A stretch of DNA of 33,308 nucleotides, taken from positions 1 through 33,308 of the forward strand of contig CALMEC010000065.1 of NCBI GenBank assembly GCA_937862675.1. The letters are read 5' to 3'. A program made the position numbers and the translations under genes. The DNA is from an uncultured Actinomycetes bacterium. Lineage in GTDB: Bacteria; Actinomycetota; Thermoleophilia; Miltoncostaeales; Miltoncostaeaceae. Positions 15,144 through 23,718 of the stretch are shown one piece after another. The number at the start of each line of letters is the position of its first letter. Within the stretch, counting starts at the first letter, position 1. The notes beneath the pieces are model-generated. The model was not told the origin of the DNA. It did not search any database and worked only from the letters and a program-made list of their open reading frames with translations.

Positions 15144-16325
15144 ATGAGCGACTACCAGCCACGGCTGTCGTCCCGTACCTCGCATTTCGTGCTCCCCAAG
15201 CAGTGGGCATCGATGCGGAAAGCCGAGGCGCTTGAGAAGGAGACCGGCAAGAAGGTCATCCATTTCGAAAAGGGTGACTTCCAGGGTGACGAGTTCTACC
15301 CCGCAAAGCACATCTACGAGGCGGCCGCCAACGCCGTCCACGAGGGACACGTGCGCTACGTCCCCGGTCCGGGTCTCCCCGAGCTGCGCGATGCCATCGC
15401 CGAGGAGGCGACGAAGCGCGGTCGTCCGACGAAGCGCGAGGAGGTGCTCGTCACGATGGGCGCCAAGCACGCGCTCACGCAGTCGCTCCTGACGCTCGTC
15501 GACCAGGGTGATGAGGTGATCTTCCCCAACCCCGGCTACCCGCCGGACGAGTTCTGGATCACCTACGCGGGCGGCAAGGTCGTCTACGCCCCGCTCGTCG
15601 AGCCCAACTTCGGTTTCGACCTCGAGGCCCTCGAGGGCCTGATGAACGAGCGCACCAAGCTCCTCATCATCAACTCCCCGCAGCGCCCGAACGGCATGGC
15701 CGTCGGTCACCTCGCCGAGATCGCCGAGATCTGCAAGCGCAACAACGTCATGGTGCTGACCGACGAGATCTTCAGCCACATGGTCTACGCGCCGTCGGTG
15801 CACACGACCATCGCCGCCGAGCCCGGCATGGCCGACCGGTCGATCCTCGTCGACACCTTCTCGAAGACCTACATCATGACCGGCTTCCGTGTCGGCTGGT
15901 GTGTCGCCAGCGAGGAGATGATCACCGCGATGGACATCTTCCAGCAGAACTCGGTCACCAACGTGCCGGCGTTCGTGCAGATGGCCGCCCTGGCCGCCAT
16001 CACCGGCCCGCAGGAGCACGTCATCGAGACGACCGCCCGCCTGCAGGCCAAGCGCGACCGCATGGTCGCCGCCCTCAACACGATGGACGGCATCGAGTGC
16101 GCCGCCCCGGACGGGTCGTTCTACGTGTTCCCGGACATCCGCGGAACGGGCATGACGGCCCAGCAGTTCGCCGACTACCTCATCGAGGACTACGGCGTCG
16201 GCGTCGTCGCCGGCTCGGCGTTCGGCGACCGTGGTGAGGGTCACGTCCGCATCACCTACGCGGCGCCCGACTCGGTCATCGACGAGGGCATGGACCGCAT
16301 GGCGGAGGCTGTCCGCAACCTCTAG
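15144..16325 (+). CDS. Pyridoxal-phosphate aminotransferase, class I/II (aspartate aminotransferase fold)
   Basis: This 393-residue cytosolic enzyme transfers an amino group between an amino acid and a 2-oxo acid. The PLP lysine is Lys241 (DTFSKTYIMTGFRVGW). Asp207 (LTDEIF) contacts the pyridine nitrogen, and GAKHAL binds the phosphate. The usual loop N-x-P-T-G preceded by Asn is altered. Here it is NSPQRPNG, which places Arg181 where the Asn that bonds the PLP 3'-oxygen normally sits. The ribosome site AAGGAACGG lies in the tail of the IclR gene. A strong terminator follows at 16354-16383. Substrate is unknown. The change in the N-P-T-G loop makes assignment as a standard aspartate or aromatic aminotransferase unsafe. 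Confidence 0.88.
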   Translation: MSDYQPRLSSRTSHFVLPKQWASMRKAEALEKETGKKVIHFEKGDFQGDEFYPAKHIYEAAANAVHEGHVRYVPGPGLPELRDAIAEEATKRGRPTKREEVLVTMGAKHALTQSLLTLVDQGDEVIFPNPGYPPDEFWITYAGGKVVYAPLVEPNFGFDLEALEGLMNERTKLLIINSPQRPNGMAVGHLAEIAEICKRNNVMVLTDEIFSHMVYAPSVHTTIAAEPGMADRSILVDTFSKTYIMTGFRVGWCVASEEMITAMDIFQQNSVTNVPAFVQMAALAAITGPQEHVIETTARLQAKRDRMVAALNTMDGIECAAPDGSFYVFPDIRGTGMTAQQFADYLIEDYGVGVVAGSAFGDRGEGHVRITYAAPDSVIDEGMDRMAEAVRNL

Positions 16326-16353
16326 CCGTCCGCGGATCCACCGTCGTTTTCCT

Positions 16354-16383
16354 CGGAGGGGTGCCCGGTCGGGCACCCCTCCG
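16354..16383 (+). terminator. Terminator after the aminotransferase
   Basis: CGGAGGGGTGCCC and GGGCACCCCTCCG form a perfect 13-bp stem around GGTC, followed by TCATTTTCGG. It is preceded by GTCGTTTTCCT, so it could also work in reverse. Confidence 0.85.
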
Positions 16384-16461
16384 TCATTTTCGGGTGACGC
16401 CGGCGTGGGGCCGGTAGGCTGCCCGGCGGAACACAAACCTTGTACCGACGAAGGAGACGAT

Positions 16462-16917
16462 GTGGCCGAAGAACGTTTGCTGTGGGAGGACCTCAACCCG
16501 GGTGACACGGCGGAGTCGCTGAACCGCACGGTGACCGAGGCGGACGTCGTCAACTTCTGCGGGGTGTCCGGTGACTTCAACTGGTTCCACATCGACGATG
16601 TGAAGGCCAAGGAGTCCGTGTTCGGGAAGCGCGTCGCGCACGGCATGCTCGTGACCTCCATCGCGACCGGCCTCCAGGTCGAGAAGATGGACCCGAAGAT
16701 CGCGACCGCCGCGTTCGTCGGCCTGAAGGAGTGGGCGTTCCGCGCACCGGTCTTCTTCGGCGACACCATCCGCGTGAAGCGGACCATCGGTGAGAAGTCG
16801 GAGCACAAGAACCCCGCCCAGGGGTGGTGCATCTACGAGATCGAGGTCCTCAACCAGGACGACAAGGTGGTCCAGAAGGGTCAGTGGAACATGCTGATCC
16901 GTCGCCGGGAGTCGTGA
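16462..16917 (+). CDS. MaoC-like (R)-specific enoyl-CoA hydratase / dehydratase
   Basis: This 151-residue single hot-dog domain protein probably hydrates enoyl-CoA or acts as a related dehydratase. The hydratase motif appears as GVSGDFNWFHIDD, with Asp38, Asn40 and His43 as the expected catalytic Asp/His site. FGKRVAHGMLVTSIATGL then forms the usual dimer helix. The family normally has D-x-N-P-x-H, so Trp replaces Pro here. The GTG at 16462 is set by a strong AAGGAG (16451-16456) five bases upstream. It stands alone between two terminators. A TAGGCT -10-like box is at 16415-16420. It could serve any of the acyl-CoA pathways in the window. Confidence 0.85.
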   Translation: MAEERLLWEDLNPGDTAESLNRTVTEADVVNFCGVSGDFNWFHIDDVKAKESVFGKRVAHGMLVTSIATGLQVEKMDPKIATAAFVGLKEWAFRAPVFFGDTIRVKRTIGEKSEHKNPAQGWCIYEIEVLNQDDKVVQKGQWNMLIRRRES

Positions 16918-16946
16918 CGTCGCACTGACGTGCGATGACGGTGGTT

Positions 16947-16973
16947 CGAGGGGCGCCCACGGGGCGCCCCTCG
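16947..16973 (+). terminator. Terminator after the MaoC-like gene
   Basis: CGAGGGGCGCCC (16947-16958) pairs with GGGCGCCCCTCG (16962-16973) around ACG, followed by TCATTTCCG. It is the same design as the preceding terminator. Confidence 0.85.
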
Positions 16974-17028
16974 TCATTTCCGGGACGGGGCGTGACACAC
17001 CGGGTCCCGTGCCGGACAGGTACAGGGC

Positions 17029-17601
17029 ATGAACCCACACCCCGATCCCTCGTCGCGGCGCGCGGCCCGTTTCCGCGCCCTCTACGAGGCCAACTACGCG
17101 GATGTGCTGCGCTTCGTCACCCGGCGCGTCCATCCGAGCCACGCCGAGGACATCACCGCCGAGGCCTTCCTCGTCGCGTGGCGTCGTCTCGACGAGATCC
17201 CCGCGGGTCCCGGCACCCGTCCCTGGATCTTCGGCGTCGCCCGCCACACGATCCAGAACACGCTTCGCGGCGACCGCCGCCGTGAGGCGCTGGCCGTGCG
17301 GATCGCCGACGCCGGTGCGCTCACCGCGGTCGCCCCGGCCGCGCTCGACGCCGACCTCGTGGCGCAGAGGATCGATCTCGTCGCCGCCTGGCGACGGCTT
17401 CCGGCGTCCCACCAGGAGGCGCTCGCGCTCGGCCTCTGGGACGGGCTCACCGCCCCGCAGGCCGCACGTGTCCTGGGGATCACCCCCGTGGCCTTCCGTC
17501 TGCGCCTCTCCCGCGCCCGCCGTGCCATCCGCCGTGAGCTCGAGATGACCGTACCCGCACCCATCGACCCGTCCGCCGTCACCGGAAGGAGCCCGTCATG
17601 A
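17029..17601 (+). CDS. ECF-type RNA polymerase sigma factor
   Basis: This 190-residue extracytoplasmic-function sigma factor has region 2 at about residues 12-75 (FRALYEANYADVLRFVTRRV; DITAEAFLVAWRRLDEIP; PWIFGVARH). Region 4 at about 115-175 is LPASHQEALALGLWDGLTAPQAARVLGITPVAFRLRLSRARRAIRREL. There is no regulatory C-terminal extension. The stop overlaps the ATG of a membrane protein gene (ATGA), the normal arrangement for a sigma factor with its anti-sigma or effector. Its promoter targets are unknown. Confidence 0.9.
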   Translation: MNPHPDPSSRRAARFRALYEANYADVLRFVTRRVHPSHAEDITAEAFLVAWRRLDEIPAGPGTRPWIFGVARHTIQNTLRGDRRREALAVRIADAGALTAVAPAALDADLVAQRIDLVAAWRRLPASHQEALALGLWDGLTAPQAARVLGITPVAFRLRLSRARRAIRRELEMTVPAPIDPSAVTGRSPS

Positions 17602-18599
17602 CCACCCACCCGCGAAACCGCATCCTGGACGACCCGACCACCGCCGCACTCCGGGGGCTCGACGCCGCCCGGGTGGACGACGACGTCGTCACCGGACCCG
17701 GGGCCCAGGGCGCGCTGTCGCGCATCCTCGCGACCGGCCACGCCGTGCCCGCGGAGCCCCGGCGGCGTGCCGGACGACGTCACACCGGGCGGTGGGTCGC
17801 CGCCGGGGTCGTCGTCCTGGCCGGAGGCCTGGTCGCCGCCGTCAACCTCGATCGCGACAGCCCGTCGCGGGCGTACGCGTCCTGGACCCCCACGCCGGCC
17901 GCATCGTCTCGGCAGCATGCCGCAGAGACGGCCGCCGCGTGCCGGCGGTCGGCCCGGGAATCGCTGGGGCACACGGATGATCCCGGCGTCCCTCCCGACG
18001 CCCGCGCCGGCATGCCGACGACGGCCGACGTCGCCGCGGCACGCGTCGTCCTGGCCGAGACGCGCGGTGACTGGACGATGGTGTCGATCGCCGGACGCGG
18101 TGTCGACATGACCTGCCTCTCACACGGCACCGACGGCAGCCGCGTCGACATGGCGAGCGGCGCGCTCGGGGGAGGCGACGTGACGGTTCTCCCGGCGTCG
18201 AACGCCTTCGTCAGCGGGGGCATCGGTGTGGGGAGCACCCCGGAGGGGAGCTTCTCCCACATCACCGGAACCGTCGGACGTGACGTGACCGGGCTCACGG
18301 TCACGACGGCTGACGGACGCCGGGTGAAGGCGACGATCAGCGATGACCACTTCGCCGCATGGTGGCCGGGATCGCCGATCCCGGCGCCCACGGGCGGGAT
18401 CGACGACACGCCCCCGGAGCAGTTCACCGTCGATCTGACGCTTCGCGACGGCACCGTCCGCCGTGGGCTTCCGGGAAGCACCATCGCCTCCGGCGGCGAC
18501 GTCGTCACCCGACGGTCGGATGCGGCGGACGGCCAGGGCTCCGTCGTGCGGGGCCGGACCGAGAGCCGGACCAGCGGTGGCGGGGTCGCCATCCCCTGA
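17598..18599 (+). CDS. Single-pass membrane protein coupled to the ECF sigma factor (possible anti-sigma)
   Basis: This 333-residue protein has an N-terminal cytoplasmic part (1-65), one transmembrane helix (about 66-83, WVAAGVVVLAGGLVAAV) preceded by an Arg-rich stretch, and a large outside domain. No zinc-anti-sigma H-x3-C-x2-C motif is seen. The outer part has repeated beta-strand-like segments (VTGLTVTTADGRRVKATI; FTVDLTLRDGTVRRG) and two Cys that could pair. The layout recalls actinobacterial sigma-linked proteins of the CU044_5270 kind, but that assignment is weak. It overlaps the sigma gene by 4 bp and probably either restrains it or senses an envelope signal. Confidence 0.7.
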   Translation: MTTHPRNRILDDPTTAALRGLDAARVDDDVVTGPGAQGALSRILATGHAVPAEPRRRAGRRHTGRWVAAGVVVLAGGLVAAVNLDRDSPSRAYASWTPTPAASSRQHAAETAAACRRSARESLGHTDDPGVPPDARAGMPTTADVAAARVVLAETRGDWTMVSIAGRGVDMTCLSHGTDGSRVDMASGALGGGDVTVLPASNAFVSGGIGVGSTPEGSFSHITGTVGRDVTGLTVTTADGRRVKATISDDHFAAWWPGSPIPAPTGGIDDTPPEQFTVDLTLRDGTVRRGLPGSTIASGGDVVTRRSDAADGQGSVVRGRTESRTSGGGVAIP

Positions 18600-18606
18600 G
18601 CCGGAG

Positions 18607-18642
18607 CGGTCCACCGGCACCCGATGCGGTGCCGGTGGACCG
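18607..18642. terminator. Bidirectional terminator between convergent genes
   Basis: CGGTCCACCGGCAC (18607-18620) and GTGCCGGTGGACCG (18629-18642) form a perfect 14-bp stem with an 8-nt loop. It lies between the plus-strand membrane protein stop and the minus-strand gene ending at 18667. Confidence 0.75.
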
Positions 18643-18666
18643 TCCCCATGGGCGGGGGAGAGGGCG

Positions 18667-20013
18667 CTACGCGCGGCGGGGCGGCTTCCCGTCGGCGTCC
18701 GCCAGCTCGGGGTGCCAGCGCCGGAAGTGGTTCAGGTGCTGCGGGGTGAGCGATCCGGGCGGGTAGTACTCGGCGTAGAAGTCCGGGTCGACGTGCTGCG
18801 CCTGGCAGGTGAGCCGCTGGTACATCGGATCGACGTACACCGGGAAGCGGCCGTAGGTGTCGATGCAGTACTGGCAGTACTTCTTGACGAGCTCCACCGT
18901 GTCCTCGTGGGGGCGCGGGATGGCCTGCACGACCTTGTCGGGCTCGAGGTAGGGCTTCGGCACATCGTCGTCGAGCGCCGCCCACTTCATCGCCATGAAG
19001 GCGTCGACGGCCTCGTGCATGTCGGCGTAGTACGGCGGGCAGAACGCCTCGTAGACGCCGTCACGGCCGACCGGCACCGACGGGCGCCCGTCCTTCGTGT
19101 CCTCGAAGCGGAACCCGAGTCCCTCGACGTCGCCGCCGCCCATGACGAACCGGGCGAGGTATCCGGTGAACGTCCATCCGCCGAGACCGAGCGCCTGCAT
19201 CGCGAGGTTCATGTTCTGGCAGATGAAGGCCTGCTCGACGACGAGCATCGACAGGACGCGCTGCTCCAGCTCGAACATCCCCATCTGGCGGACCGGATCG
19301 AGGCGGCCGGATGCGAGGGCGTCGTCGAGGCCGGCCGAGCGGCCGCCGTTCTGCTCGTCCACGATGGAGAAGCCGTAGCTCCGTGCCAGGTAGATGAAGA
19401 GCAGGTTGATGTACTCGATCGTGGTGTTCGTCACCGGGACGAACAGGGTGGTGCCGGGCTTGTTGGCGTTCCACTGGTTGAAGTCGAAGAGGCCCGGGAG
19501 GGTGGTGGGAAGCGGTGCGCGGCCGGGGCTCAGGGTCTTCCGCGCGCGCCGGTACATCTCGACGATCGCCTCGGCCTGGGCGTCCTCGTCCTTGCCCGAG
19601 AGGGTCATGACCTCGCCCTGCTCGGGCATGAGGTTGTACATGTCGAGCATGTGCAGGCCGGTGTCGTTCGAGAAGAAGAGCTCCGTCCCGTGGTTGGAGC
19701 ACGACGACGGCCACGTACGGGTGGTCCACTGCACGAGGGTGCTCATCCCGCGGACCGGGTCGAGATCACCGAGGTTGAGGCCCGTGAGGCCCGTTCCCGC
19801 GATGCACAGGAGTGCCTCCTCCAGCTCGGAGAGCGGGACCGGCTCGTAGGCACTCTCGAACTCGATGACGTCGGAGCCGACGGTCATCCCCAGTGCGACG
19901 CGGCGGCTCTTGCGGTCGAAGACGGACTGGAAGAACGGATACTGGAGGGCGTCGGTCAGTCCCTCGGGTGCGGACTGGATGAGCTCGTGCGGTGAGAGCT
20001 GCGGCGGATTCAT
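18667..20013 (-). CDS. Uncharacterised protein with nitroreductase-like features
   Basis: I cannot name this 448-residue protein. Parts resemble the flavin nitroreductase/SagB-type fold. PLSELEEALLCIAGTGLTG (60-78) is followed by RTWPSSCSNHGTELFFSNDTGLHML (about 99-123), where such proteins have the RT-PSAG flavin segment. LVVEQAFICQNMNLAMQALGLGGW (257-280) looks like the dimer helix. A C-terminal ~110-residue part (HEDTVELVKKYCQYCIDTYGRFPVYVDPMYQ onward) is outside that fold and carries Cys380, Cys383 and Cys403. No signal peptide or membrane helix is seen. The ribosome site GAGGAG precedes ATG 20013. It is a single gene between two hairpins. A redox enzyme is a reasonable guess, but the flavin motif is degenerate. 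Confidence 0.6.
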   Translation of the reverse strand: MNPPQLSPHELIQSAPEGLTDALQYPFFQSVFDRKSRRVALGMTVGSDVIEFESAYEPVPLSELEEALLCIAGTGLTGLNLGDLDPVRGMSTLVQWTTRTWPSSCSNHGTELFFSNDTGLHMLDMYNLMPEQGEVMTLSGKDEDAQAEAIVEMYRRARKTLSPGRAPLPTTLPGLFDFNQWNANKPGTTLFVPVTNTTIEYINLLFIYLARSYGFSIVDEQNGGRSAGLDDALASGRLDPVRQMGMFELEQRVLSMLVVEQAFICQNMNLAMQALGLGGWTFTGYLARFVMGGGDVEGLGFRFEDTKDGRPSVPVGRDGVYEAFCPPYYADMHEAVDAFMAMKWAALDDDVPKPYLEPDKVVQAIPRPHEDTVELVKKYCQYCIDTYGRFPVYVDPMYQRLTCQAQHVDPDFYAEYYPPGSLTPQHLNHFRRWHPELADADGKPPRRA

Positions 20014-20139
20014 ACGATCTCCTCGTGCAGGCGCTGAATGTCGTTGTAACAGACGATACCTGTGCGGATCGACGCAAAGACGAGATCCGTTGCCGGTAGT
20101 TCATTTCGTATGACGCCGCGGCCCTCTGCGGCCCGAACG

Positions 20140-20171
20140 CGGACGGGGCGCCCCGAAGGGCGCCCCGTCCG
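20140..20171 (-). terminator. Terminator of the acyl-CoA dehydrogenase gene
   Basis: CGGACGGGGCGCCC (20140-20153) pairs with GGGCGCCCCGTCCG (20158-20171) in a perfect 14-bp stem with loop CGAA. It sits about 22 bp past the stop of the dehydrogenase. A clear T-run is missing. Confidence 0.75.
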
Positions 20172-20193
20172 TGCCGAGCGATGGGGGCGCGGC

Positions 20194-21339
20194 CTACTGC
20201 AGCAGGTCGCGGGCGATGATCATCTGCTGGATCTCGCTGGTGCCCTCGGTGATGGAGGCGAGCTTGGCGTCGCGGTAGTACCGCTCGACCGGGTACTCGA
20301 CGACGTAGCCGTAGCCACCGTGGATCTGGACGGCCTCGCGGGTCACGTAGTCGGCGACCTCGGCGGAGAAGTACTTCGCCATGGAGGCCTCCTTCACACA
20401 CGGACGGCCCGTGGTGTAGAGCCAGGCGGCCTTGTAGGCGAGGGCCTTGGCGGCCTCGACCTTGGTGGCCATGGTCGCGATCTTGAACTGGATGGCCTGG
20501 TGCTTGGAGAGGGGCTTGCCGAAGGTCTCGCGGTCCTTGGCGTACTTGATGGCCTCGCCCAGTGCGGCCTCGGCGATGGCCGCGGACTTCACGCCGTGGC
20601 TGACGCGGCCGGTGATGAGGGTGGACATGAGGGCGCCGAACGCACCCTCCTGGCCGCCGAGGAGGGCCTCGTCCGGGACCTCGCAGTCCTCGAAGACGAG
20701 CTCGGCCGTGTCGGAGGAGCGGTGGCCCATCTTCTCGAGCTTGCGGGTGACCTCGAAGCCAGGGGTGTCACGGTCGACGATGAAGACGCTGATGCCCGAG
20801 CCGCGCTTCGACTTGTCGGTGTAGGCGGCGACGATGCAGAAGTCGCAGATGGTGCCGTTGGTGATGAAGTTCTTGCGGCCGTTCAGGATCCAGCCGCCGC
20901 CCTCCTTGCGCTCCGCGCGCGAGGAGAGGTTGGCCGCGTCGGAGCCGGTCCCCGGCTCGGTGATGGCGTACGAGCCGATGATCTCGCCGGCGATCGCGCG
21001 GGGGAGGTACTTCTCCTTCTGCTCGTCCGTCCCGAACTTCAGGATCGGGAAGCAGGAGAGGTCGGCGTGCGCGTTGATGCTCGCCGTGATCCCGGCGCTG
21101 ACCTTCGACATCTCCTCGATGAAGACGCACTCGGTGATCTTGTTCTCGCCGATTCCACCGTATTCCTCGGGGAAGACGATCCCCAGGAGCCCGAGCTCAC
21201 CCAGCTTCGGCATGATCTCGACCGGGAACTTCTCGTTCTTCTCGGCCTCTTCGACGAGCGGAAGGATCTCGCTCTGGGCGAACTCGCGCACCATGGCGCG
21301 AATCTCTTTCTGTTCGTCGGTGAACTCGAAGTTCAGCAC
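20194..21339 (-). CDS. Acyl-CoA dehydrogenase
   Basis: This 381-residue FAD enzyme makes a trans-2-enoyl-CoA from an acyl-CoA and passes electrons to electron-transferring flavoprotein. Family signatures are YAITEPGTGSDAA (124-136), KNFITNG, RETFGKPLSKHQAIQFKIA and QIHGGYGYVVEYPVERYYRDAKLASITEGTSEIQ. Glu365 in ITEGTSEIQ is the expected catalytic base, in the position used by short/medium-chain and glutaryl-type enzymes. The GTG at 21339 follows GGGGGAAAGA. The gene is divergent from the SDR-GMC pair with only 79 bp between. The acyl group cannot be deduced. Confidence 0.93.
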   Translation of the reverse strand: MLNFEFTDEQKEIRAMVREFAQSEILPLVEEAEKNEKFPVEIMPKLGELGLLGIVFPEEYGGIGENKITECVFIEEMSKVSAGITASINAHADLSCFPILKFGTDEQKEKYLPRAIAGEIIGSYAITEPGTGSDAANLSSRAERKEGGGWILNGRKNFITNGTICDFCIVAAYTDKSKRGSGISVFIVDRDTPGFEVTRKLEKMGHRSSDTAELVFEDCEVPDEALLGGQEGAFGALMSTLITGRVSHGVKSAAIAEAALGEAIKYAKDRETFGKPLSKHQAIQFKIATMATKVEAAKALAYKAAWLYTTGRPCVKEASMAKYFSAEVADYVTREAVQIHGGYGYVVEYPVERYYRDAKLASITEGTSEIQQMIIARDLLQ

Positions 21340-21405
21340 TCTTTCCCCCTGGGGTTCGGTCGTTCTCGGGTCTGGCGTCGGATTCTCTCATGCCGGACGG
21401 CGGGA

Positions 21406-21411
21406 TAGGCT
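21406..21411 (+). promoter_or_regulatory. -10 box for a leaderless SDR transcript
   Basis: TAGGCT ends exactly 7 bp before the ATG at 21419, so transcription would begin at or next to the start codon. No ribosome site precedes the gene, which fits a leaderless mRNA. Confidence 0.55.
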
Positions 21412-21418
21412 TCCGCCC

Positions 21419-22180
21419 ATGACAGATCTCATGAGACTCGACGGGCGTGCGGTCATCGTGACCGGCGCCTCCCGCGGCATCGGCGCCGCCGTGTGCCGCG
21501 CCGCGGCCTCCCTGGGGGCCGGTGTGGTGGGTGTGGCCCGCTCGGCCGACCAGATGGCCGCCGTCCTGGACGACGTGCCCGGTGCGCGCGCGGTCGTGGG
21601 CGATGTGAGCGATCCGGCCGTGGCGGAGGAGGCCGTCGTCGCGGCGGAGGGCCTCGGTGACCTGTGGGGCCTCGTGAACAACGCGGGCATCGCCGCCCCG
21701 GGGTACCACCCCCTGACCGAGACCCCGGCGGAGGAGTGGGAGCCGGTCATGCGCGTCAACCTCATGGGCGCGGCCGCGTTCGCCCGTGCGGTGGGGACGC
21801 GCCTCGTCGCGGCGGGCCGTGGCGGGCGCATCGTGAACGTGAGCTCGGTGGGCAGCGTCGCCGGTCTTCCCAACATCGGCCCATACAACGCGACGAAGGC
21901 GGCGATGGACGCCATGACCCGCACCCTCGCCGTCGAGCTCGGTCCGGCGGGCGTCACCTGCAACTCCGTCGCACCGGGCACGATCGCCACGGAGATGGTG
22001 GACGAGCTCATGACCGCCAACCCGGCGCTGCGCGAGAAGTTCGTGTCGAAGACGGCACTCGGACGGGTCGGCGTGCCGGACGAGGCCGCCTGGCCGATCG
22101 TCTTCCTCCTCACGGACGGCGCCGCGTTCATCACCGGTGAGACGATCCTCATCGACGGTGGCCGGATGGCCTCCGCGTAG
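21419..22180 (+). CDS. Short-chain dehydrogenase/reductase (3-oxoacyl reductase type)
   Basis: This 253-residue classical SDR interconverts an alcohol and a ketone with NAD(P). TGASRGIG (15-22) is the nucleotide motif, and NNAG is at 87-90. The catalytic set is Ser143, Tyr156 and Lys160 (YNATK). The C-terminus FITGETILIDGGRMA is the usual FabG-like ending. Only 9 bp separate it from the GMC oxidoreductase, so the two form an operon. ATG 21419 is favoured by the leaderless promoter; ATG 21431 is an alternative. Confidence 0.92.
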   Translation: MTDLMRLDGRAVIVTGASRGIGAAVCRAAASLGAGVVGVARSADQMAAVLDDVPGARAVVGDVSDPAVAEEAVVAAEGLGDLWGLVNNAGIAAPGYHPLTETPAEEWEPVMRVNLMGAAAFARAVGTRLVAAGRGGRIVNVSSVGSVAGLPNIGPYNATKAAMDAMTRTLAVELGPAGVTCNSVAPGTIATEMVDELMTANPALREKFVSKTALGRVGVPDEAAWPIVFLLTDGAAFITGETILIDGGRMASA

Positions 22181-22189
22181 GGCGGGCGG

Positions 22190-23674
22190 GTGCGCGTCGT
22201 CATCGCCGGCGGCGGGACCGCCGGATGCGTGCTGGCCGCGCGCCTCAGCGAGCGGCCGGGGGTGGAGGTCGTCCTCCTGGAGGCGGGCCCGCACTACGCC
22301 CCGGGGGCCTGGCCCCGGGAGCTCTCCCACGCGTACCGCATAATCAAGGAGACCCACGACTGGGGCTTCTTCGGCCAGGCCGGCCAGTCGCCGCGCCTGG
22401 TGCACGTGCCGCGCGGCCGGGTGGTGGGGGGATCGTCGATCACGAACGGCGCGATCGCACTGCGCGGTCTGCCCCAGCACTACGACGACTGGAATCGTCA
22501 TGTCGACGGTTTCGGCTGGGACACCTGGCTGCCCTGGTTCCGCGCCATCGAGACCGACCACCAGTTCGGCGACGCCGACTACCACGGTGACCACGGTCCC
22601 ATCCCGATCAACCGCTACCCACGCGACGAGTGGTTCGAGCTGTTCGACCGCTTCGCCGACGCCGCGGCCGCCCGCGGCCACGGGTGGGTTGACGACCACA
22701 ACCGGCCCGGTGCCGTCGGCGTGGGCCCGACCCCGTTCAACATGGAGCACGGCGTCCGCAAGACGCCGGCCGACCGGTATCTGGCACGCGCGATCGTGGC
22801 GGGGCAGCCGATCCGGGTGGAGAGCGGGCTCACCGTCGACCGTGTCGCCCTCGAGGCCGGCCGCGCCGTCGCCGTGGAGGCGGTCGCCGCGGACGGAGAG
22901 CGCCGCCGCTACGACGGGGACGAGGTCATCGTCGCCCTCGGCACCTATCAGAGCCCGGCGTGCCTGCTGCGGTCCGGCATCGGTCCGGCGGAGGAGATCC
23001 GCCCGCACGGGATCCCGGTGGTCCACGAGCTCTCGGCCGTCGGCCGTGGCATGCAGGACCACCCGAAGGTGAGCTACCGGTTCTGGATCGACACCGACGC
23101 ACCGGCCTGGCCCAACCCGTGGATCCAGGTGCTTCTCACCGCGACGGCGGAGGTCCGGGGGGAGGAGCGGCTCTTCCAGGTGATGCCGTACGCCGGCATC
23201 ACCGATGCGGGCCATCGCTACAGCGACTGGAACGTCCAGGTGGCCGACGCCCGCGGGCGCACCGGGTCGGTCACGCTGCAGAGCGCCGATCCCCTGGCCC
23301 AGCCGGTGCTGCGCATGGGGTGGCTCGACGACTCCGGCGACATGGAGCTCGCCGTCGCCGCCGGCCGCGAGCTCATGGAGGTGGCGCGCACCGCGCCGGT
23401 GGCCGACGTGGTGCACTCCTGGCCCAACCAGGACTCCCCGGACCATCCGCTTCGCACCGTCGAGACCTTCCACCACGTGGTGGGGACCTGCCGTATCGGC
23501 CGGCCCGGTGACCCGGAGGCGGTCGTCGACGCCCGGGGTCGGGTGTTCGGCTTGGAGGGCCTCTCGGTGATCGACGCGTCGATCATCCCGCGCGTGCCGT
23601 CGGCCAACACGCATCTCGCGGTGATCGCATTGGCCGAACGGATGGCGAAGTCCTTCTCGCCGGGTTCCGCCTGA
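22190..23674 (+). CDS. GMC-family FAD oxidoreductase (choline/alcohol dehydrogenase-like)
   Basis: This 494-residue flavoenzyme oxidises a primary or secondary alcohol. It has the FAD motif GGGTAG at residues 7-12, then PRGRVVGGSSITNGAIALRG, the GMC signature that holds FAD. The C-terminal active site contains HHVVGTCRIG (His428/His429) and SANTHLAVIALAERMA (Asn473/His475), the pair used for alcohol deprotonation. It is slightly shorter than choline dehydrogenase (about 550). The GTG at 22190 follows a G-rich site in the 9-bp gap after the SDR gene. Coupling with an SDR suggests sequential oxidation of a hydroxy compound. Substrate unknown. Confidence 0.92.
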   Translation: MRVVIAGGGTAGCVLAARLSERPGVEVVLLEAGPHYAPGAWPRELSHAYRIIKETHDWGFFGQAGQSPRLVHVPRGRVVGGSSITNGAIALRGLPQHYDDWNRHVDGFGWDTWLPWFRAIETDHQFGDADYHGDHGPIPINRYPRDEWFELFDRFADAAAARGHGWVDDHNRPGAVGVGPTPFNMEHGVRKTPADRYLARAIVAGQPIRVESGLTVDRVALEAGRAVAVEAVAADGERRRYDGDEVIVALGTYQSPACLLRSGIGPAEEIRPHGIPVVHELSAVGRGMQDHPKVSYRFWIDTDAPAWPNPWIQVLLTATAEVRGEERLFQVMPYAGITDAGHRYSDWNVQVADARGRTGSVTLQSADPLAQPVLRMGWLDDSGDMELAVAAGRELMEVARTAPVADVVHSWPNQDSPDHPLRTVETFHHVVGTCRIGRPGDPEAVVDARGRVFGLEGLSVIDASIIPRVPSANTHLAVIALAERMAKSFSPGSA

Positions 23675-23705
23675 CCACCCGGGTCGCATGATCCGACGCG
23701 ATCCC

Positions 23706-23711
23706 TAGCCT
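23706..23711 (+). promoter_or_regulatory. -10 box for a leaderless transcript
   Basis: TAGCCT lies exactly 7 bp before ATG 23719, the same geometry as the SDR gene. No ribosome site is present. Confidence 0.55.
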
Positions 23712-23718
23712 GGATCGG

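Noticed and set aside
16384..16397. TCATTTTCGGGTGA after the aminotransferase as a further operator copy
   Set aside because: It contains only one GGGTGA half-site and the spacing to the left part does not match; it overlaps the terminator tail.
21197..23689. 830-residue minus-strand open frame over the SDR-GMC genes
   Set aside because: It covers three recognised genes in antisense and has no recognisable domain.
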